From the NCBI GenBank assembly GCA_028598985.1, contig JAQRMV010000016.1, positions 1 through 38,206 on the forward strand: a DNA stretch of 38,206 nt. The letters run 5' to 3'. The notes beneath the pieces were generated by a model, which was not told the origin of the DNA, did not search any database, and was given only the letters and a program-made list of their open reading frames with translations. Shown piece by piece: positions 10,531-21,337 of this stretch. Position 1 is the first letter of the stretch; each line of letters opens with the position of its first letter. The translations under genes and the position numbers were made by a program. Source of the DNA: Gammaproteobacteria bacterium (GTDB lineage: Bacteria > Pseudomonadota > Gammaproteobacteria > Pseudomonadales > Balneatricaceae).

Positions 10531-11343
10531 ATGGAAATTTTTCGGGTGATTAAATTTTGCAGTATCGGTGTTTTGGTTTTTTTGCTGAGTGCCTGTAGCT
10601 CTAGCCAATATGCCCCCGTGCAGGAGTTGGGCTATAGCTCTGGGCAGATGTCGACAGCCAGTGCGCCCACGTCATATCAAGTTAAGTCTGGCGATACTCT
10701 GTTTGCTATAGCCTGGCGCTTTGGTTGGGATTACAAAAAACTGGCAAAAGCTAACCGTATCAGGTCCCCTTATACTATCTATGTTGGCCAAAATATTTAT
10801 TTTAATGCTAAAAATGAAAATAAAATTAAACTAAATAAAAGTTTTAATGGTGTGGTAAATAAGCCTAGTTCTACATCTAATGAACCTACGGTTTCTTCTA
10901 TTTCAAACTCGAACAAAACGATAGATAAAAACTCTAATGCACTGAAAAATAAGAATTTTAATGGGCATTCTTCAGTAAAATGGCAATGGCCAATTAAAGG
11001 AAAGTTGATACGGAGTTTTTCTAATAAAGGCAATGCTTTTCACGGCATAGATGTATCCTCTTCATTAGGGAAATCAGTAAAAGCTGCATCATCAGGAATT
11101 ATAGTATATGCTGGAAGTGGTATCCAAGGTTATGGCAATTTAGTTGTGGTAAAGCACAATGACACTTACTTAAGCGCATATGCCTATAACAGCCGAATTT
11201 TGGTGGTTGAAGGTGCACAAGTAAGTGCGGGACAAATTATAGCAGAAGTCGGTAAAGGCCCACAGTTGGACCCTAGACTGCATTTTGAGATCCGTAAGAA
11301 TGGAAAGCCAGTTAACCCCTTGAGGTATTTGCCCAAGCTATGA
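10531..11343 (+). CDS. nlpD: NlpD-type LysM/LytM lipoprotein, amidase activator
   Basis: NlpD activates the amidase AmiC to split septal peptidoglycan. A lipoprotein signal ends in LLSAC with the lipidated Cys at residue 22; Ser at +2 predicts the outer membrane. A LysM domain (YQVKSGDTLFAIAWRFGWDY onward, about 46–90) is followed by a very Asn/Ser/Lys-rich linker (about 92–150) and a C-terminal LytM/M23 domain. That domain lacks zinc ligands: Phe replaces His in the HxGxD motif (FHGID), and AYAYN and LHFEIR replace the others in part, as in E. coli NlpD, so it should be an activator rather than an enzyme. ATG 10531 is preferred; a TTG three codons earlier is possible. rpoS follows, and by analogy an rpoS promoter may lie within this gene. 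Confidence 0.93.
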   Translation: MEIFRVIKFCSIGVLVFLLSACSSSQYAPVQELGYSSGQMSTASAPTSYQVKSGDTLFAIAWRFGWDYKKLAKANRIRSPYTIYVGQNIYFNAKNENKIKLNKSFNGVVNKPSSTSNEPTVSSISNSNKTIDKNSNALKNKNFNGHSSVKWQWPIKGKLIRSFSNKGNAFHGIDVSSSLGKSVKAASSGIIVYAGSGIQGYGNLVVVKHNDTYLSAYAYNSRILVVEGAQVSAGQIIAEVGKGPQLDPRLHFEIRKNGKPVNPLRYLPKL

Positions 11344-11395
11344 CCTGTCTGGTTGAGACTGCATGGCGTAGTCCTTCCTAGTATAGGTTAGTTAA

Positions 11396-12337
11396 ATGAC
11401 GCGAGAGTTATCAGTTGAAGAAACGCATCAACAACGTAGTGAATTACAGTATTCAAAATATAAGGCCGCTGGAAAAAACGCTAGTACGAATTCCAGTTCT
11501 AAAGATGCAACCCAACTTTATTTAAGCGAAATTGGCTATCGCGCCTTATTGACTGCAGAGGAAGAGCAATATTTTTCTAGGCTAGTTGTAAAAGGTGATG
11601 AAGAAGCCCGCCATCGCATGATAGAAAGCAATCTGCGGTTAGTAGTGAAAATTTCCCGTCGATACATCAATAGAGGGCTGTCTTTGTTGGACCTTATCGA
11701 AGAGGGTAATCTTGGTTTGATGCGTGCCGTAGAAAAATTTGATCCCGAACGAGGATTTCGATTTTCAACTTATGGTACCTGGTGGATTCGCCAAACGATT
11801 GAACGGGCCATCATGAACCAAGCTCGCACCATTCGCTTGCCTATTCATGTGGGTAAGGAGCTCAACGTGGTTCTTCGAACTGTACGGGAGCTAGCTCAAA
11901 AGTTAGACCACGAACCTTCTGTCGAAGAAATTGCTATCTATTTAGGCAAGCCAGTTAAGCAAGTGAGTACGCTGTTGAGCCATAATAATCGTGTGACTTC
12001 TGTGGATAATTCCTTAGCTCCAGGCATTGAGACCACAGTATTAGAGACCATAGCAGATACCAGTAACCGGGGGCCAGAGCATGCCCTAGTGGATAGCGAT
12101 TTAATGGCCAACATGGAGCAGTGGTTGGACCTATTAACGGATCTTCAACAGGACGTTATATCCCGTCGCTTTGGGTTGCGAGGCCATTCTGTGAGTACGT
12201 TAGAGCGAGTTGGAAAAGAAATAGGCTATACCCGGGAGCGGGTGCGTCAAATTCAAGTAGGTGCGCTACGTAATTTGCGAAACATCCTCGAAACAGAAGG
12301 GCTAAGTAGTGCTGATGTACTAGATGCCGAGCTTTAA
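11396..12337 (+). CDS. rpoS: RNA polymerase sigma factor RpoS
   Basis: RpoS is the stationary-phase and general-stress sigma factor. Region 1.2 ([21 protein letters not shown]), region 2 ([29 protein letters not shown], the -10 recognition and melting helix), region 3 and region 4.2 ([19 protein letters not shown], -35 recognition) are all present in order. The length of 313 residues is slightly under the 330 of E. coli, the difference lying mainly at the N-terminus. It sits in its classic place behind nlpD. There is no strong ribosome binding site before the ATG, which leaves room for the post-transcriptional control typical of this gene. In Pseudomonas fdxA follows; here mutS converges instead after a 14-base gap. 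Confidence 0.96.
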   Translation: MTRELSVEETHQQRSELQYSKYKAAGKNASTNSSSKDATQLYLSEIGYRALLTAEEEQYFSRLVVKGDEEARHRMIESNLRLVVKISRRYINRGLSLLDLIEEGNLGLMRAVEKFDPERGFRFSTYGTWWIRQTIERAIMNQARTIRLPIHVGKELNVVLRTVRELAQKLDHEPSVEEIAIYLGKPVKQVSTLLSHNNRVTSVDNSLAPGIETTVLETIADTSNRGPEHALVDSDLMANMEQWLDLLTDLQQDVISRRFGLRGHSVSTLERVGKEIGYTRERVRQIQVGALRNLRNILETEGLSSADVLDAEL

Positions 12338-12351
12338 ACCATCTTTTACGG

Positions 12352-14928
12352 TTAGTTGTTGAGTAACTTCTGCATTTGATAGATAAGGTCTAGGGCTTGT
12401 TTTGGAGTAAGTTCATCCGGGTTGTGCTTATTCAATAAACTATCAATAGGATGGGCTACACTGACAAATAAGTCAGTTTGTATAGGCTTGAGTGCCGGTT
12501 TTTTTGTACCGTTACTGAATCCTTCACTCTCCTCTAATAGGTGGAGTTTTTGTTGTGCTTCCCTAATGACGTGATGGGGTACGCCTGCCAGTTTTGCCAC
12601 TTGCAAGCCGTAACTTTGGCTGGCAGGCCCCGGTAGCACTTTGTGCATAAAAATAATATTGTCTTCATGCTCTGTTGCGTCGAGGTGGACATTGTTGACT
12701 TGAGCAAGTTGCTCTGCGAGTTGTGTCATTTCGAAATAGTGGGTGGCAAATAGTGTCAGCGCTCCTATGTCTCGTGCAAGGCTTAATGCACAAGACCAAG
12801 CCAGAGATAAGCCATCAAAGGTACTGGTACCACGACCCACTTCATCCATTAGAACCAGACTCTTATTGCTGGCATTGTTCAGGATGTTGGCGGTTTCTGT
12901 CATTTCCACCATAAAGGTTGAGCGTCCTCCGGCCAGGTCATCGCTACTTCCCATGCGGGTGAATATCCGATCTACAACTCCAATCGTGGCGGTAGCAGCG
13001 GGCACGTAGGAGCCAATTTGAGCCATAATGACGATCAATGCAACTTGGCGCATGTAAGTGGATTTACCACCCATGTTGGGCCCAGTAATCATCATCATGC
13101 TGGAGCTTGAGCTTAGGGCAGTGTCATTGGCTACAAACGGATCGGTAATGAGTTGCTCCACAACCAAATGACGGCCTTGAATGATACTGATACCCGGTTC
13201 CTCGACTAAAGCAGGACAACGAAGCTCCAAACTTAATGCTCTTTCAGCCAAGCAGCATATTACGTCAAGCTCACTGATAGCATCGGATGCACATTGTAGA
13301 TCAGTAAGATGTGCAGCAAGCTCTTCAATAAGGGCCTCATACAGTGCTTTTTCGCGCGCTAGACTACGGCTTTTGCTGCTCAGAGCTTTGTCTTCAAAGG
13401 TTTTAAGTTCTGGTGTGATAAAACGTTCTGCGTTCTTTAGTGTTTGTCTACGTACATACTGTGTTGGGGCTTGGGCAGATTGCAGACGACTGATCTCAAT
13501 GTAATAGCCGTGCACCCGGTTATAACCAACTTTTAGGCTTGATAAGCCGGTACGTTCTCGCTCTTGGGTTTCTAGGTCTAATAAAAACTGACCCGCATTT
13601 TGGCTGAGTCCGCGAAGTTCATCCAGTTGGTCATCATAACCTTCTGCAATGACGCCGCCATCTCTAATGATCACAGGAGGATTGTCGGTTATAGCTCTAG
13701 TTAAAAGATTTACAATCTCCGGAAACTCGCCAATGTCCGATCGCAGTGACCGCGCTTTGGCCGAATCCACCTCGTTAACAAGTGTTTGGAGCGCTGGTAG
13801 CGCCTTAAGGCTGGCGCATAGCCGTGATAAATCACGAGGGCGTGCAGAACGTAAGGCAATACGAGACAGAATGCGCTCCATATCGCCTATGGGTTTAAGG
13901 CTTTCTTGTAAGTCTTCGGTGTTGTCGATATCAATGGTTTTAGCGATAAAGTCTTGGCGCAGTTCGAGGGTTGCAATGTTCCTTAGTGGGTTGTTTAGCC
14001 AACGGCGCAATAAACGTCCACCCATTGGCGTGGCCGTGGTATCCAAGATGGCCGCGAGGGTGAACTGGTCCCCTCCTTGTATGTTGTGGTCAATCTCTAG
14101 ATTTTTACGACTTGGCCCATCCAAGATTAGGGTATTCTGAGGCAGCTCAACTTGTATATTACGTAAGTGGGGCAAGTCTCCTCTTTGGGTTTCCTTGGCG
14201 TAGTTTAGTAAACAACCGGCCGCACAAACTGCCGCTTGCATAGCATCGCAACCGAAGCCGCTTAAATCATGAGTATTAAATTGGCTGCATAGTAATCGCT
14301 CAGCCGTATCGTAATCAAAATTCCAAGTGGCTTGTGGGCGGCGGCAGGGCCAGCCTTGCAGTTGATTAATAAGGCCATTGGTTTCATCAAAAAGCAGTTC
14401 GGCAGGCCGTAAGCGTTGTAATTGGGTGTGTAGTTGGTCCGTAGTTTGCGCCTCAGTTAAGCTGAATCGGCCGCTACTCATGTCTAGACTAGCAATGCCA
14501 TAGGTGTTGTTTAGCTGATAAACGGCAGTCAGTAAGCGGTCCCTGTTGGCATCCATTAACGCTTCGTCGGTGAGTGTGCCAGGGGTAATCACACGCACAA
14601 CTTTTCTGTCGACAGGCCCTTTGCTGGCTGCAGGATCTCCTATTTGTTCAGCCACCGCTACAGAGCGACCGGCATTGACTATTTTAGCAATGTATCCTTC
14701 TGCCGCATGATAAGGAATGCCGGACATAGGAATGGGTTGCCCAGCTGATTGTCCTCTGGAGGTCAGTGAAATGTCGAGTAATTCGGAAGCCTGTTTCGCA
14801 TCATCATAAAATAACTCATAAAAATCTCCCATACGGTAAAACACAAGATCGTTAGGGTGGTCACGTTTGATGCCCAAGTATTGCTGCATCATGGGAGTGT
14901 GGTGATTGAATTGGCTAGTGGATGCCAT
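12352..14928 (-). CDS. mutS: DNA mismatch repair protein MutS
   Basis: MutS recognises mismatches and, with MutL, starts strand-directed repair. The mismatch-binding domain has the Phe-x-Glu wedge (GDFYELF) near residue 40; connector, lever and clamp domains follow. The ATPase core has Walker [10 protein letters not shown] at about 616–624, the downstream [14 protein letters not shown] and the conserved FATHYFEMT. The chosen ATG at 14928 gives 858 residues (E. coli 853) and the usual start before HTPMMQQYL; the open frame extends nine codons further to a TTG. It is transcribed towards rpoS and divergently from the cinA-like gene. Confidence 0.96.
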   Translation of the reverse strand: MASTSQFNHHTPMMQQYLGIKRDHPNDLVFYRMGDFYELFYDDAKQASELLDISLTSRGQSAGQPIPMSGIPYHAAEGYIAKIVNAGRSVAVAEQIGDPAASKGPVDRKVVRVITPGTLTDEALMDANRDRLLTAVYQLNNTYGIASLDMSSGRFSLTEAQTTDQLHTQLQRLRPAELLFDETNGLINQLQGWPCRRPQATWNFDYDTAERLLCSQFNTHDLSGFGCDAMQAAVCAAGCLLNYAKETQRGDLPHLRNIQVELPQNTLILDGPSRKNLEIDHNIQGGDQFTLAAILDTTATPMGGRLLRRWLNNPLRNIATLELRQDFIAKTIDIDNTEDLQESLKPIGDMERILSRIALRSARPRDLSRLCASLKALPALQTLVNEVDSAKARSLRSDIGEFPEIVNLLTRAITDNPPVIIRDGGVIAEGYDDQLDELRGLSQNAGQFLLDLETQERERTGLSSLKVGYNRVHGYYIEISRLQSAQAPTQYVRRQTLKNAERFITPELKTFEDKALSSKSRSLAREKALYEALIEELAAHLTDLQCASDAISELDVICCLAERALSLELRCPALVEEPGISIIQGRHLVVEQLITDPFVANDTALSSSSSMMMITGPNMGGKSTYMRQVALIVIMAQIGSYVPAATATIGVVDRIFTRMGSSDDLAGGRSTFMVEMTETANILNNASNKSLVLMDEVGRGTSTFDGLSLAWSCALSLARDIGALTLFATHYFEMTQLAEQLAQVNNVHLDATEHEDNIIFMHKVLPGPASQSYGLQVAKLAGVPHHVIREAQQKLHLLEESEGFSNGTKKPALKPIQTDLFVSVAHPIDSLLNKHNPDELTPKQALDLIYQMQKLLNN

Positions 14929-15015
14929 TGAGTTGATTCCGAGGATGATAGGCAATTGTTAAGGATGTTATATTACTAGAAGCATGCCGATTCGGGTAAT
15001 AAAATAGAGGTATTG

Positions 15016-15525
15016 ATGAAAAATAATCTCGGTACAGAAAAACACAGGTTAGATTTAGCTATTGTTGCAGAACTTGCCCAACTGTTGAACCAACGGGGTA
15101 TGACTTTAGCGACAGCAGAATCCTGCACAGGTGGCTCTATAGGAGCGTTGTTAACGGCGTTACCTGGCAGTTCTAGTTGGTTTAATGGTGGCATTATTAG
15201 CTACACTAATGATGCCAAAATAAATTTACTGGGCGTTGATGCGGTTACTATTTATAAGCAAGGCGCGGTGAGTCAAGAAGTGGTTGAGATGATGGCAATG
15301 GGTGGCCGAAGAGCATTAGCTGCAGATATTTGTGTGGCGGTTAGTGGGATTGCGGGGCCAGATGGAGGGTCTAGGGATAAACCGGTAGGTACCGTTTGGG
15401 TGGCTTGGTCTTTTAGGGAGCAGGAAGTTGCTAGTGAGCTATTTCATCTTGTGGGTAATCGAGGTGAAGTTCAAAATAGGGCTGTGCATGTGGCGGTGAA
15501 GGGCATTATGGAGAGGTTTCTATAG
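15016..15525 (+). CDS. pncC: CinA C-terminal-type nicotinamide-nucleotide amidase (PncC)
   Basis: PncC hydrolyses nicotinamide mononucleotide to nicotinate mononucleotide and ammonia in NAD recycling. The 169-residue protein is a single CinA C-terminal domain: TLATAESCTGGSIGALLT with the catalytic Ser and Cys region, GGIISYTNDAKINLLGV, and VAVSGIAGPDGGS. The N-terminal molybdopterin-binding-like half of full-length CinA is absent, as in many proteobacteria. The ATG at 15016 lies five bases after AGAGG; a TTG one codon upstream is less likely. It precedes recA, the usual position in this lineage, but a separate promoter with LexA boxes lies between them. Confidence 0.92.
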   Translation: MKNNLGTEKHRLDLAIVAELAQLLNQRGMTLATAESCTGGSIGALLTALPGSSSWFNGGIISYTNDAKINLLGVDAVTIYKQGAVSQEVVEMMAMGGRRALAADICVAVSGIAGPDGGSRDKPVGTVWVAWSFREQEVASELFHLVGNRGEVQNRAVHVAVKGIMERFL

Positions 15526-15543
15526 AAAGAAAAATATTAACGG

Positions 15544-15573
15544 TTGCACTTTTTTTCAAGTGTGGTTTAATAC
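15544..15573 (+). promoter_or_regulatory. Candidate recA promoter
   Basis: A TTGCAC hexamer (15544–15549) lies 18 bases before TAATAC (15568–15573). The -10 element abuts the first LexA box, so LexA binding would block RNA polymerase. Alternative -10 registers shifted by one or two bases are possible. Confidence 0.5.
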
Positions 15574-15588
15574 TGTACAAATACACAG
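15573..15588 (+). promoter_or_regulatory. LexA (SOS) box 1 upstream of recA
   Basis: CTGT-N8-ACAG, a full match to the gammaproteobacterial LexA consensus core. The N8 is ACAAATAC, and the preceding TA extends the match to TACTGT. Confidence 0.88.
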
Positions 15589-15591
15589 TTA

Positions 15592-15607
15592 CTGTATGTA
15601 ATCACAG
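15592..15607 (+). promoter_or_regulatory. LexA (SOS) box 2 upstream of recA
   Basis: A second full CTGT-N8-ACAG match (N8 ATGTAATC), flanked by A and T. It starts 19 bases after box 1, so the two operators lie in tandem about two helical turns apart, 53 bases ahead of recA. Confidence 0.85.
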
Positions 15608-15660
15608 TGGCATTGAAAGACTCAATAGGCTGGCTAAGGCCATAACATTAAGGTGACCCC

Positions 15661-16698
15661 ATGGATGCAAATAAACAAAAAGCTCTCGATGCTGCATTAG
15701 GCCAAATCGAACGCCAATTTGGTAAAGGTGCGGTAATGCGCATGGGTGATCAGCCTCGCGAAGCTATACCAGCGGTTTCTACGGGCTCCCTTGGGCTTGA
15801 TATAGCGTTAGGTATAGGTGGGTTACCGTTTGGGCGTATTTGTGAAATTTATGGGCCAGAGTCTTCTGGTAAAACTACGCTTACTTTACAAGTAATAGCG
15901 GAAGCACAAAAAATTGGTAAAACCTGTGCATTTGTTGATGCTGAGCACGCATTAGATCCAACTTATGCTGAGAAACTGGGGGTTGATGTAGATAATTTGT
16001 TGGTTAGTCAGCCGGATACGGGTGAACAAGCACTTGAAATTACCGACATGTTGGTGCGTTCTAATGCGGTTGACGTGATTATCGTGGACTCTGTGGCAGC
16101 GTTAACGCCCAAAGCAGAAATCGAAGGTGAAATGGGCGATCATCACGTAGGACTGCAGGCGCGCCTGTTGTCTCAAGCAATGCGAAAAATCACCGGTAAC
16201 ATTAAAAATGCCAACTGTTTGGTGATATTTATCAACCAAATTCGCATGAAAATTGGAGTAATGTTTGGTAGCCCTGAAACAACGACTGGCGGTAACGCAT
16301 TAAAATTTTATTCTTCAGTTCGTTTGGATATTCGTCGCATTGGAGCAGTAAAAAATGGTGATGAGATCATAGGTAATGAAACTCGCGTCAAGGTAGTAAA
16401 AAACAAAGTAGCACCACCATTTAAACAAGCCGAGTTCCAAATTGTTTACGGGAAAGGTATTTACCGAATGGGTGAAATCATTGACCTAGGGGTTAAACAA
16501 AACTTAGTGGACAAAGCAGGTGCTTGGTACGCTTATAAAGGAGACAAAATTGGACAGGGCAAAGCCAATGCCGCTCAATACCTATCAGATCATCCCGAGA
16601 TTGCCCAAGAAATTGAATTACAAATCAGAGATGAATTATTAAGCATCCCTAAAGAGCAAAGTAGTGCTGAAGATGTGGTTACTCCGCTGACATTTTAA
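15661..16698 (+). CDS. recA: Recombinase RecA
   Basis: RecA forms ATP-dependent filaments on single-stranded DNA for recombinational repair and triggers LexA self-cleavage. Walker A is GPESSGKTT at residues 65–73. [15 protein letters not shown], the [17 protein letters not shown] segment and [25 protein letters not shown] (loop L2) are diagnostic. At 345 residues it is slightly shorter than E. coli RecA (353), mainly in the variable acidic C-terminus. AAGGTGA precedes the ATG. Two tandem LexA boxes upstream predict SOS induction. recX follows eight bases later. Confidence 0.98.
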   Translation: MDANKQKALDAALGQIERQFGKGAVMRMGDQPREAIPAVSTGSLGLDIALGIGGLPFGRICEIYGPESSGKTTLTLQVIAEAQKIGKTCAFVDAEHALDPTYAEKLGVDVDNLLVSQPDTGEQALEITDMLVRSNAVDVIIVDSVAALTPKAEIEGEMGDHHVGLQARLLSQAMRKITGNIKNANCLVIFINQIRMKIGVMFGSPETTTGGNALKFYSSVRLDIRRIGAVKNGDEIIGNETRVKVVKNKVAPPFKQAEFQIVYGKGIYRMGEIIDLGVKQNLVDKAGAWYAYKGDKIGQGKANAAQYLSDHPEIAQEIELQIRDELLSIPKEQSSAEDVVTPLTF

Positions 16699-16706
16699 TT
16701 GTTAGC

Positions 16707-17198
16707 ATGATGGAGAGTAATGCTGATCAACTCAGCGTCAAAAAACAACTTGCGGCCGTGCGTTATCAAGCCATTGGTTTATTGTCTCGTCGCGAGCAAT
16801 CCAGAGCGGAGTTGCACCGCAAGCTGCAAGTGAAAGTTCTAGAAAAAGGCTGGATTGTTGATTTGCATGAGCTACTAGATGAGCTCCAGCGTCAAGGATT
16901 GCAGTCAGATGTGCGCTTTTCAGAAGTGCTGGTTCGATCAAAAGCAAACGTAGGCTATGGGCCATCTCGCATCTATCAATGGGGGCTGCAGTATGGTCTG
17001 GATCGTGAGTTGGTGCGGTTGCAGTTGATAGAGCAGCAATTCGACTGGTTTGAAATAGCACTTCAACAAAAGCGAAAACATTGCGGCACGGCACTGGCCG
17101 ACACCACTCACGAAAGAGCAAAGCAAAGTCGATATTTATATCAGAGAGGTTTTTCGCAAGAGCATATTAGCTACGCTTTAGGCGCCTCGCAAAGTTAA
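16707..17198 (+). CDS. recX: Regulatory protein RecX
   Basis: RecX binds RecA filaments and limits their extension and activity. The 163-residue protein shows the three-helix RecX repeats: AIGLLSRREQSRAELHRKL at the start, LQRQGLQSDVRFSEVLVRSKANVGYGPSRIYQWG in the middle, and a less conserved third repeat ending RYLYQRGFSQEHISYAL. Two adjacent ATGs (16707, 16710) compete and no ribosome binding site is obvious, in keeping with low expression relative to recA. It is eight bases behind recA and should share its SOS-controlled transcript. Confidence 0.92.
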   Translation: MMESNADQLSVKKQLAAVRYQAIGLLSRREQSRAELHRKLQVKVLEKGWIVDLHELLDELQRQGLQSDVRFSEVLVRSKANVGYGPSRIYQWGLQYGLDRELVRLQLIEQQFDWFEIALQQKRKHCGTALADTTHERAKQSRYLYQRGFSQEHISYALGASQS

Positions 17199-17334
17199 CG
17201 ATTAACTGTCTGCGTATTAAATTGGTTAAATTTTTAAAAAACTCTGTTTTTGGTGCACATTTTCCCTGCAATGGTCGAAAGATATTAGTGGTTCGGTATA
17301 TACTTACGCTTTTGTCTTTACAGCGAGACTGACC

Positions 17335-19965
17335 ATGAAAATCGCCGCTATTCGTCAGGCATTCCTTGATTACTATAAACAATTAGGCCACGAGGTTGTG
17401 CCTAGTAGTTCCCTTGTGCCTGGCAACGATGCCACTTTATTGTTTACTAATGCGGGGATGGTCCAGTTTAAAGATGTGTTTCTTGGAGATGAAGAGCGCT
17501 CTTATAAACGTGCAGTATCTTCACAACGCTGTGTTCGCGCTGGCGGCAAACATAATGATCTAGAAAATGTGGGTTACACTGCTCGCCACCACACATTCTT
17601 CGAAATGTTGGGTAATTTTAGTTTTGGTGACTATTTTAAGCAAGACGCGATAAAGTTTGCATGGGATTTTCTGACCAAAGAACTAGGTCTGCCAGAAGAA
17701 AAATTATGGGTTACTGTGCATCATTCAGATGCAGAAGCAGAAAAAATTTGGTTTGAAGAAATTGGCATCAATCAGGATCGATTTTCAAGATTAGATGAGG
17801 ACAACTTTTGGTCTATGGGCGATACTGGCCCGTGTGGGCCTTGTTCAGAAATTTTCTACGACCACGGCGATAACATTTGGGGCGGGCCTCCAGGCTCTCC
17901 AGAAGAAGATGGCGATCGTTATATAGAAATTTGGAACATGGTTTTCATGCAATACAATCGTGATGCTAGCGGCACCATGAGCCCTCTGCCCAAACAATCC
18001 ATCGATACGGGTATGGGGCTAGAACGAATTGCAGCGATTTTACAAAATGTCCATTCCAATTACGAAATCGACTTATTTCAACACCTTTTATCAGCAACGG
18101 CCCAAGTGATTGGCACCAAAGATTTAGAGAGTAAATCTTTGCGTGTAATTGCCGACCACATTAGGTCAGTTTCGTTTCTAATCTTAGACGGTGTAATACC
18201 TACCAATGAAGGCCGTGGTTACGTGTTACGTCGCATTATGCGTCGTGCTATTCGGCACGGTAATAAATTAGGTGCGCAGGCTGGATTTTTTAATCAATTG
18301 GTGGCTCCCTTGGTTGTGGAAATGGGCGAAGCGTATCCAGACCTTGCATTAGCCCAAGTGACGATTGAAAAAATAATCGCTAAGGAAGAAATTCAATTCA
18401 TTAAAACCTTAGATCAAGGTATGCGCATCCTTGAACAGGACTTAGCTAAGCTGAGTGGCCATACTATTGCAGGCGAAACCATCTTTAAATTATACGATAC
18501 GTATGGTTTTCCGGTTGATCTTACGGGTGATATAGCACGTGAGCGCAATTTAGAAATGGACATTGATGGCTTTGAATCTGCAATGGAGCAACAAAGGGTG
18601 CGGGCTCGTTCGGCAAGCAGCTTTGCCGTAGATTATACTCATAAGCTAGAGTTAGACGGCCAAACTCATTTTGAGGGCTATCAAAGCCTTGCGCATACAG
18701 GCACTGTTCTAGCGCTTATTAAAGATGGTGAGCCTATAGATACAGTAAATGAATTAGGGGCAATTCAAGTGGTGTTGGACAGCACTTCTTTCTATGCCGA
18801 ATCGGGTGGTCAGGTGGGCGATCATGGATTAATAGTTTGGCCGGGCGGCCGCATCAAGGTGACCGATACTCTTAAGCAAGGCCAGCATTTTATTCATCAT
18901 GGTGAATTAGTTGAAGGGCACTTGCAAGTAAGGGATCGTGTGGAAACCTTGGTGGATGAGTTATTGCGAGGTAATTCTGCAAAAAATCATTCGGCAACAC
19001 ACTTGCTTCATGAAGCGATGCGTCAGGTATTAGGTGAGCATGTAACCCAAAAAGGTTCATTGGTGAATCCAGACCGACTCAGGTTCGATTTTTCACACTC
19101 CCAGCCAGTGACAGCAACTGAGCTCGCAGAAATTGAATCTCTTGTTAATCAGGAAATACGGGGCAACACCGGCGTGGGCGCTCAAATCATGGCCATTGAT
19201 GATGCTAAGGCAGCGGGTGCAATGGCGTTGTTTGGTGAGAAGTATGGTGATGAAGTTCGTGTTGTTACCATGGGCACACGGTCCCTAGTCCATGCAGACA
19301 CAGCGGCATCGAATGTGTTTTCACTAGAGCTCTGTGGTGGTACTCATGTGGAGCGGACAGGTGATATAGGTGCCTTTGTCGTGATTGCAGAGTCCGGCGT
19401 TGCGGCAGGCGTAAGGCGAGTAGAAGCGTTAACTGGGGCTGCCGCAAGTGAGTGGCTGGCTCACACCGGTAAAACCTTGAACGACATTTCCGGCATGCTT
19501 AAGGCTGGTAGAGACCAGGTTGCCGACAAAGTTCTAACTTTAATTGAAAAGACTCGATTTTTAGAACGAGAGTTAGATCAACTAAAGGCCAAAATGGCAA
19601 CGTCTCAAAGTTCAGATCTTCTGTCTCAAGTAAAAGACATTAATGGTGTAAAAGTGCTGATTTGTACATTAGAAGGCGTGGAGCCAAAATCATTACGCGA
19701 TGCTATGGATCAATTACGTAATAAGCTTGGTTCTGGCATAGTAATGCTGGCAGTGACGCAAGAAGATAAGGCCAGCATCGTAGCTGGCGTAACTCAAGAC
19801 CTTACATCTAAGGTCAAGGCAGGGGATTTAATCCGCCATACAGCCACGAGTATGTCAGGCAAAGGCGGAGGCCGACCCGACATGGCACAAGGTGGAGGCC
19901 AAGCAGGCCAGCTTGCTAGAGCTTTAGAAAGTGCACAAGTTTGGTTGCAAGAGTCTTTAGCTTAG
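17335..19965 (+). CDS. alaS: Alanine–tRNA ligase
   Basis: AlaRS charges tRNA-Ala and edits mischarged Ser or Gly. At 876 residues it equals the E. coli length. The class II catalytic domain contains [16 protein letters not shown] and [37 protein letters not shown]. The editing domain has the zinc/catalytic ligands H552 and H556 (HSATH) and C667 and H671 (CGGTH). The C-Ala domain ends with [14 protein letters not shown]. The start ATG follows an atypical GCGAG stretch. The 136-base gap after recX holds no gene; I see no strong promoter pair or T-box-like structure there. Confidence 0.97.
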   Translation: MKIAAIRQAFLDYYKQLGHEVVPSSSLVPGNDATLLFTNAGMVQFKDVFLGDEERSYKRAVSSQRCVRAGGKHNDLENVGYTARHHTFFEMLGNFSFGDYFKQDAIKFAWDFLTKELGLPEEKLWVTVHHSDAEAEKIWFEEIGINQDRFSRLDEDNFWSMGDTGPCGPCSEIFYDHGDNIWGGPPGSPEEDGDRYIEIWNMVFMQYNRDASGTMSPLPKQSIDTGMGLERIAAILQNVHSNYEIDLFQHLLSATAQVIGTKDLESKSLRVIADHIRSVSFLILDGVIPTNEGRGYVLRRIMRRAIRHGNKLGAQAGFFNQLVAPLVVEMGEAYPDLALAQVTIEKIIAKEEIQFIKTLDQGMRILEQDLAKLSGHTIAGETIFKLYDTYGFPVDLTGDIARERNLEMDIDGFESAMEQQRVRARSASSFAVDYTHKLELDGQTHFEGYQSLAHTGTVLALIKDGEPIDTVNELGAIQVVLDSTSFYAESGGQVGDHGLIVWPGGRIKVTDTLKQGQHFIHHGELVEGHLQVRDRVETLVDELLRGNSAKNHSATHLLHEAMRQVLGEHVTQKGSLVNPDRLRFDFSHSQPVTATELAEIESLVNQEIRGNTGVGAQIMAIDDAKAAGAMALFGEKYGDEVRVVTMGTRSLVHADTAASNVFSLELCGGTHVERTGDIGAFVVIAESGVAAGVRRVEALTGAAASEWLAHTGKTLNDISGMLKAGRDQVADKVLTLIEKTRFLERELDQLKAKMATSQSSDLLSQVKDINGVKVLICTLEGVEPKSLRDAMDQLRNKLGSGIVMLAVTQEDKASIVAGVTQDLTSKVKAGDLIRHTATSMSGKGGGRPDMAQGGGQAGQLARALESAQVWLQESLA

Positions 19966-20019
19966 GTTCAAGTGAGTTAATCGGTGTAGAAGCAGTATAG
20001 ATTGCAGTAGGAATATTAT

Positions 20020-21255
20020 ATGGCGTTGTATGTACAAAAATATGGTGGTACTTCAGTGGGTTCGGTTGAGCGTATCCAACAAGTAGCCGATAAAGTTAAA
20101 AGTTTTCGCGATCAAGGCCATTATATTGTTGTGGTTGTGTCTGCAATGAGTGGTGAAACCAATCGTTTGATCGGTATGGCTAATGAAATGCAGGACAAGC
20201 CTTCACCTAGGGAAATGGACGTACTTGTTTCAACGGGTGAGCAGGTGACTATTGCCTTGTTGTGCATGGCGTTAACCGCTAGGGAATGCCCAGCACGCTC
20301 TTATACAGGTGGCCAAGTTAAGATTCATACGGATTCCTCTCACACCAAGGCTCGTATCCAAAATATCGACGTAGACAATATGCGCAATGACCTGGATAAG
20401 GGGCGAGTAGTGGTGGTAGCAGGTTTTCAAGGTGTTGATGATAATGGCAACATCACCACACTTGGCCGCGGTGGTTCAGACACCACTGGCGTTGCTTTAG
20501 CCGCTGCTCTTAAGGCCGACGAATGTCAAATTTATACAGACGTTGATGGAGTTTATACTACTGATCCAAGAGTGGTTGATAACGCTCAGCGTTTAAAAGA
20601 AATCACCTTCGAAGAAATGTTGGAAATGGCCAGCCTTGGTTCTAAGGTATTACAAATACGTGCCGTGGAGTTTGCGGGAAAATACGGTGTTCCCCTACGT
20701 GTACTTCATAGTTTCAAAGAAGGCCCTGGAACACTGATTACAATTGAGAGCGAAAATACCATGGAACAACCTATTATTTCGGGCATAGCCTTTAACCGTG
20801 ACGAAGCCAAGTTAACAATTACTGGGGTGCCAGACGTACCAGGCGTGGCTTCTAAGATATTATGCCCCATCAGTGATGCCAACGTAGAAGTCGATATGAT
20901 TTTGCAAAACGTGAGTGCCGAAGGTTTGACTGACTTTACTTTCACAGTGCATCGAAATGATTATGGTTTAGCGCTTGATACGCTTAAACATGTAGCAGTA
21001 AATCTTAACGCTACGGGTGCTATTGGTAGTGATAATATTGCCAAAGTTTCCATTGTTGGTGTAGGTATGCGCTCTCATGCCGGTGTAGCAAGTCGTATGT
21101 TTGACAGTTTGGCGAAGGAAAATATTAACATTCAAATGATATCCACCTCCGAAATTAAAGTTTCGGTGGTGATTGATGAGAAGTATCTAGAGTTGGCGGT
21201 GCGTGCTTTGCACTCAACTTTTGAGATGGATAAACCGCAAACGGTTGAAGAATAA
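20020..21255 (+). CDS. lysC: Aspartokinase (class with two C-terminal ACT domains)
   Basis: Aspartokinase phosphorylates aspartate, the committed step to lysine, threonine, methionine and diaminopimelate. The kinase domain begins VQKYGGTSVGSVERI and includes VVVAGFQGVDDNGNITTLGRGGSDTTGVALAAAL. Two ACT domains (about 265–400) mark feedback control by lysine and/or threonine. The protein is a monofunctional 411 residues without a homoserine dehydrogenase fusion, as in Pseudomonas. An AGTAGGA site precedes the ATG. The alaS–lysC–csrA order is conserved in the lineage. No lysine riboswitch is visible in the 54-base gap after alaS, so control is probably allosteric. Confidence 0.95.
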   Translation: MALYVQKYGGTSVGSVERIQQVADKVKSFRDQGHYIVVVVSAMSGETNRLIGMANEMQDKPSPREMDVLVSTGEQVTIALLCMALTARECPARSYTGGQVKIHTDSSHTKARIQNIDVDNMRNDLDKGRVVVVAGFQGVDDNGNITTLGRGGSDTTGVALAAALKADECQIYTDVDGVYTTDPRVVDNAQRLKEITFEEMLEMASLGSKVLQIRAVEFAGKYGVPLRVLHSFKEGPGTLITIESENTMEQPIISGIAFNRDEAKLTITGVPDVPGVASKILCPISDANVEVDMILQNVSAEGLTDFTFTVHRNDYGLALDTLKHVAVNLNATGAIGSDNIAKVSIVGVGMRSHAGVASRMFDSLAKENINIQMISTSEIKVSVVIDEKYLELAVRALHSTFEMDKPQTVEE

Positions 21256-21337
21256 TAAATTAACATTTATCATTATTGCATAAATGGCGGCGCCAGTTTC
21301 TGGGGTCTCATTTACATCGCTAGAATGCAAATATGCA

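Noticed and set aside
10999-11343. NlpD LytM domain as an active zinc peptidase
   Set aside because: Phe replaces the His of HxGxD and the second His motif is incomplete, as in the inactive E. coli activator.
12338-12351. Terminator between convergent rpoS and mutS
   Set aside because: Only a four-base stem (AACC/GGTT) is possible with no T tract.
13649-14140. 163-codon plus-strand open frame within mutS
   Set aside because: Shadow of mutS, Ser/Arg-rich with no recognisable domain or start signal.
17199-17334. Terminator or promoter in the recX–alaS gap
   Set aside because: AAAAAAC…GTTTTT pairs only A-T bases, and a TATACT hexamer lacks any acceptable -35; neither is supportable.
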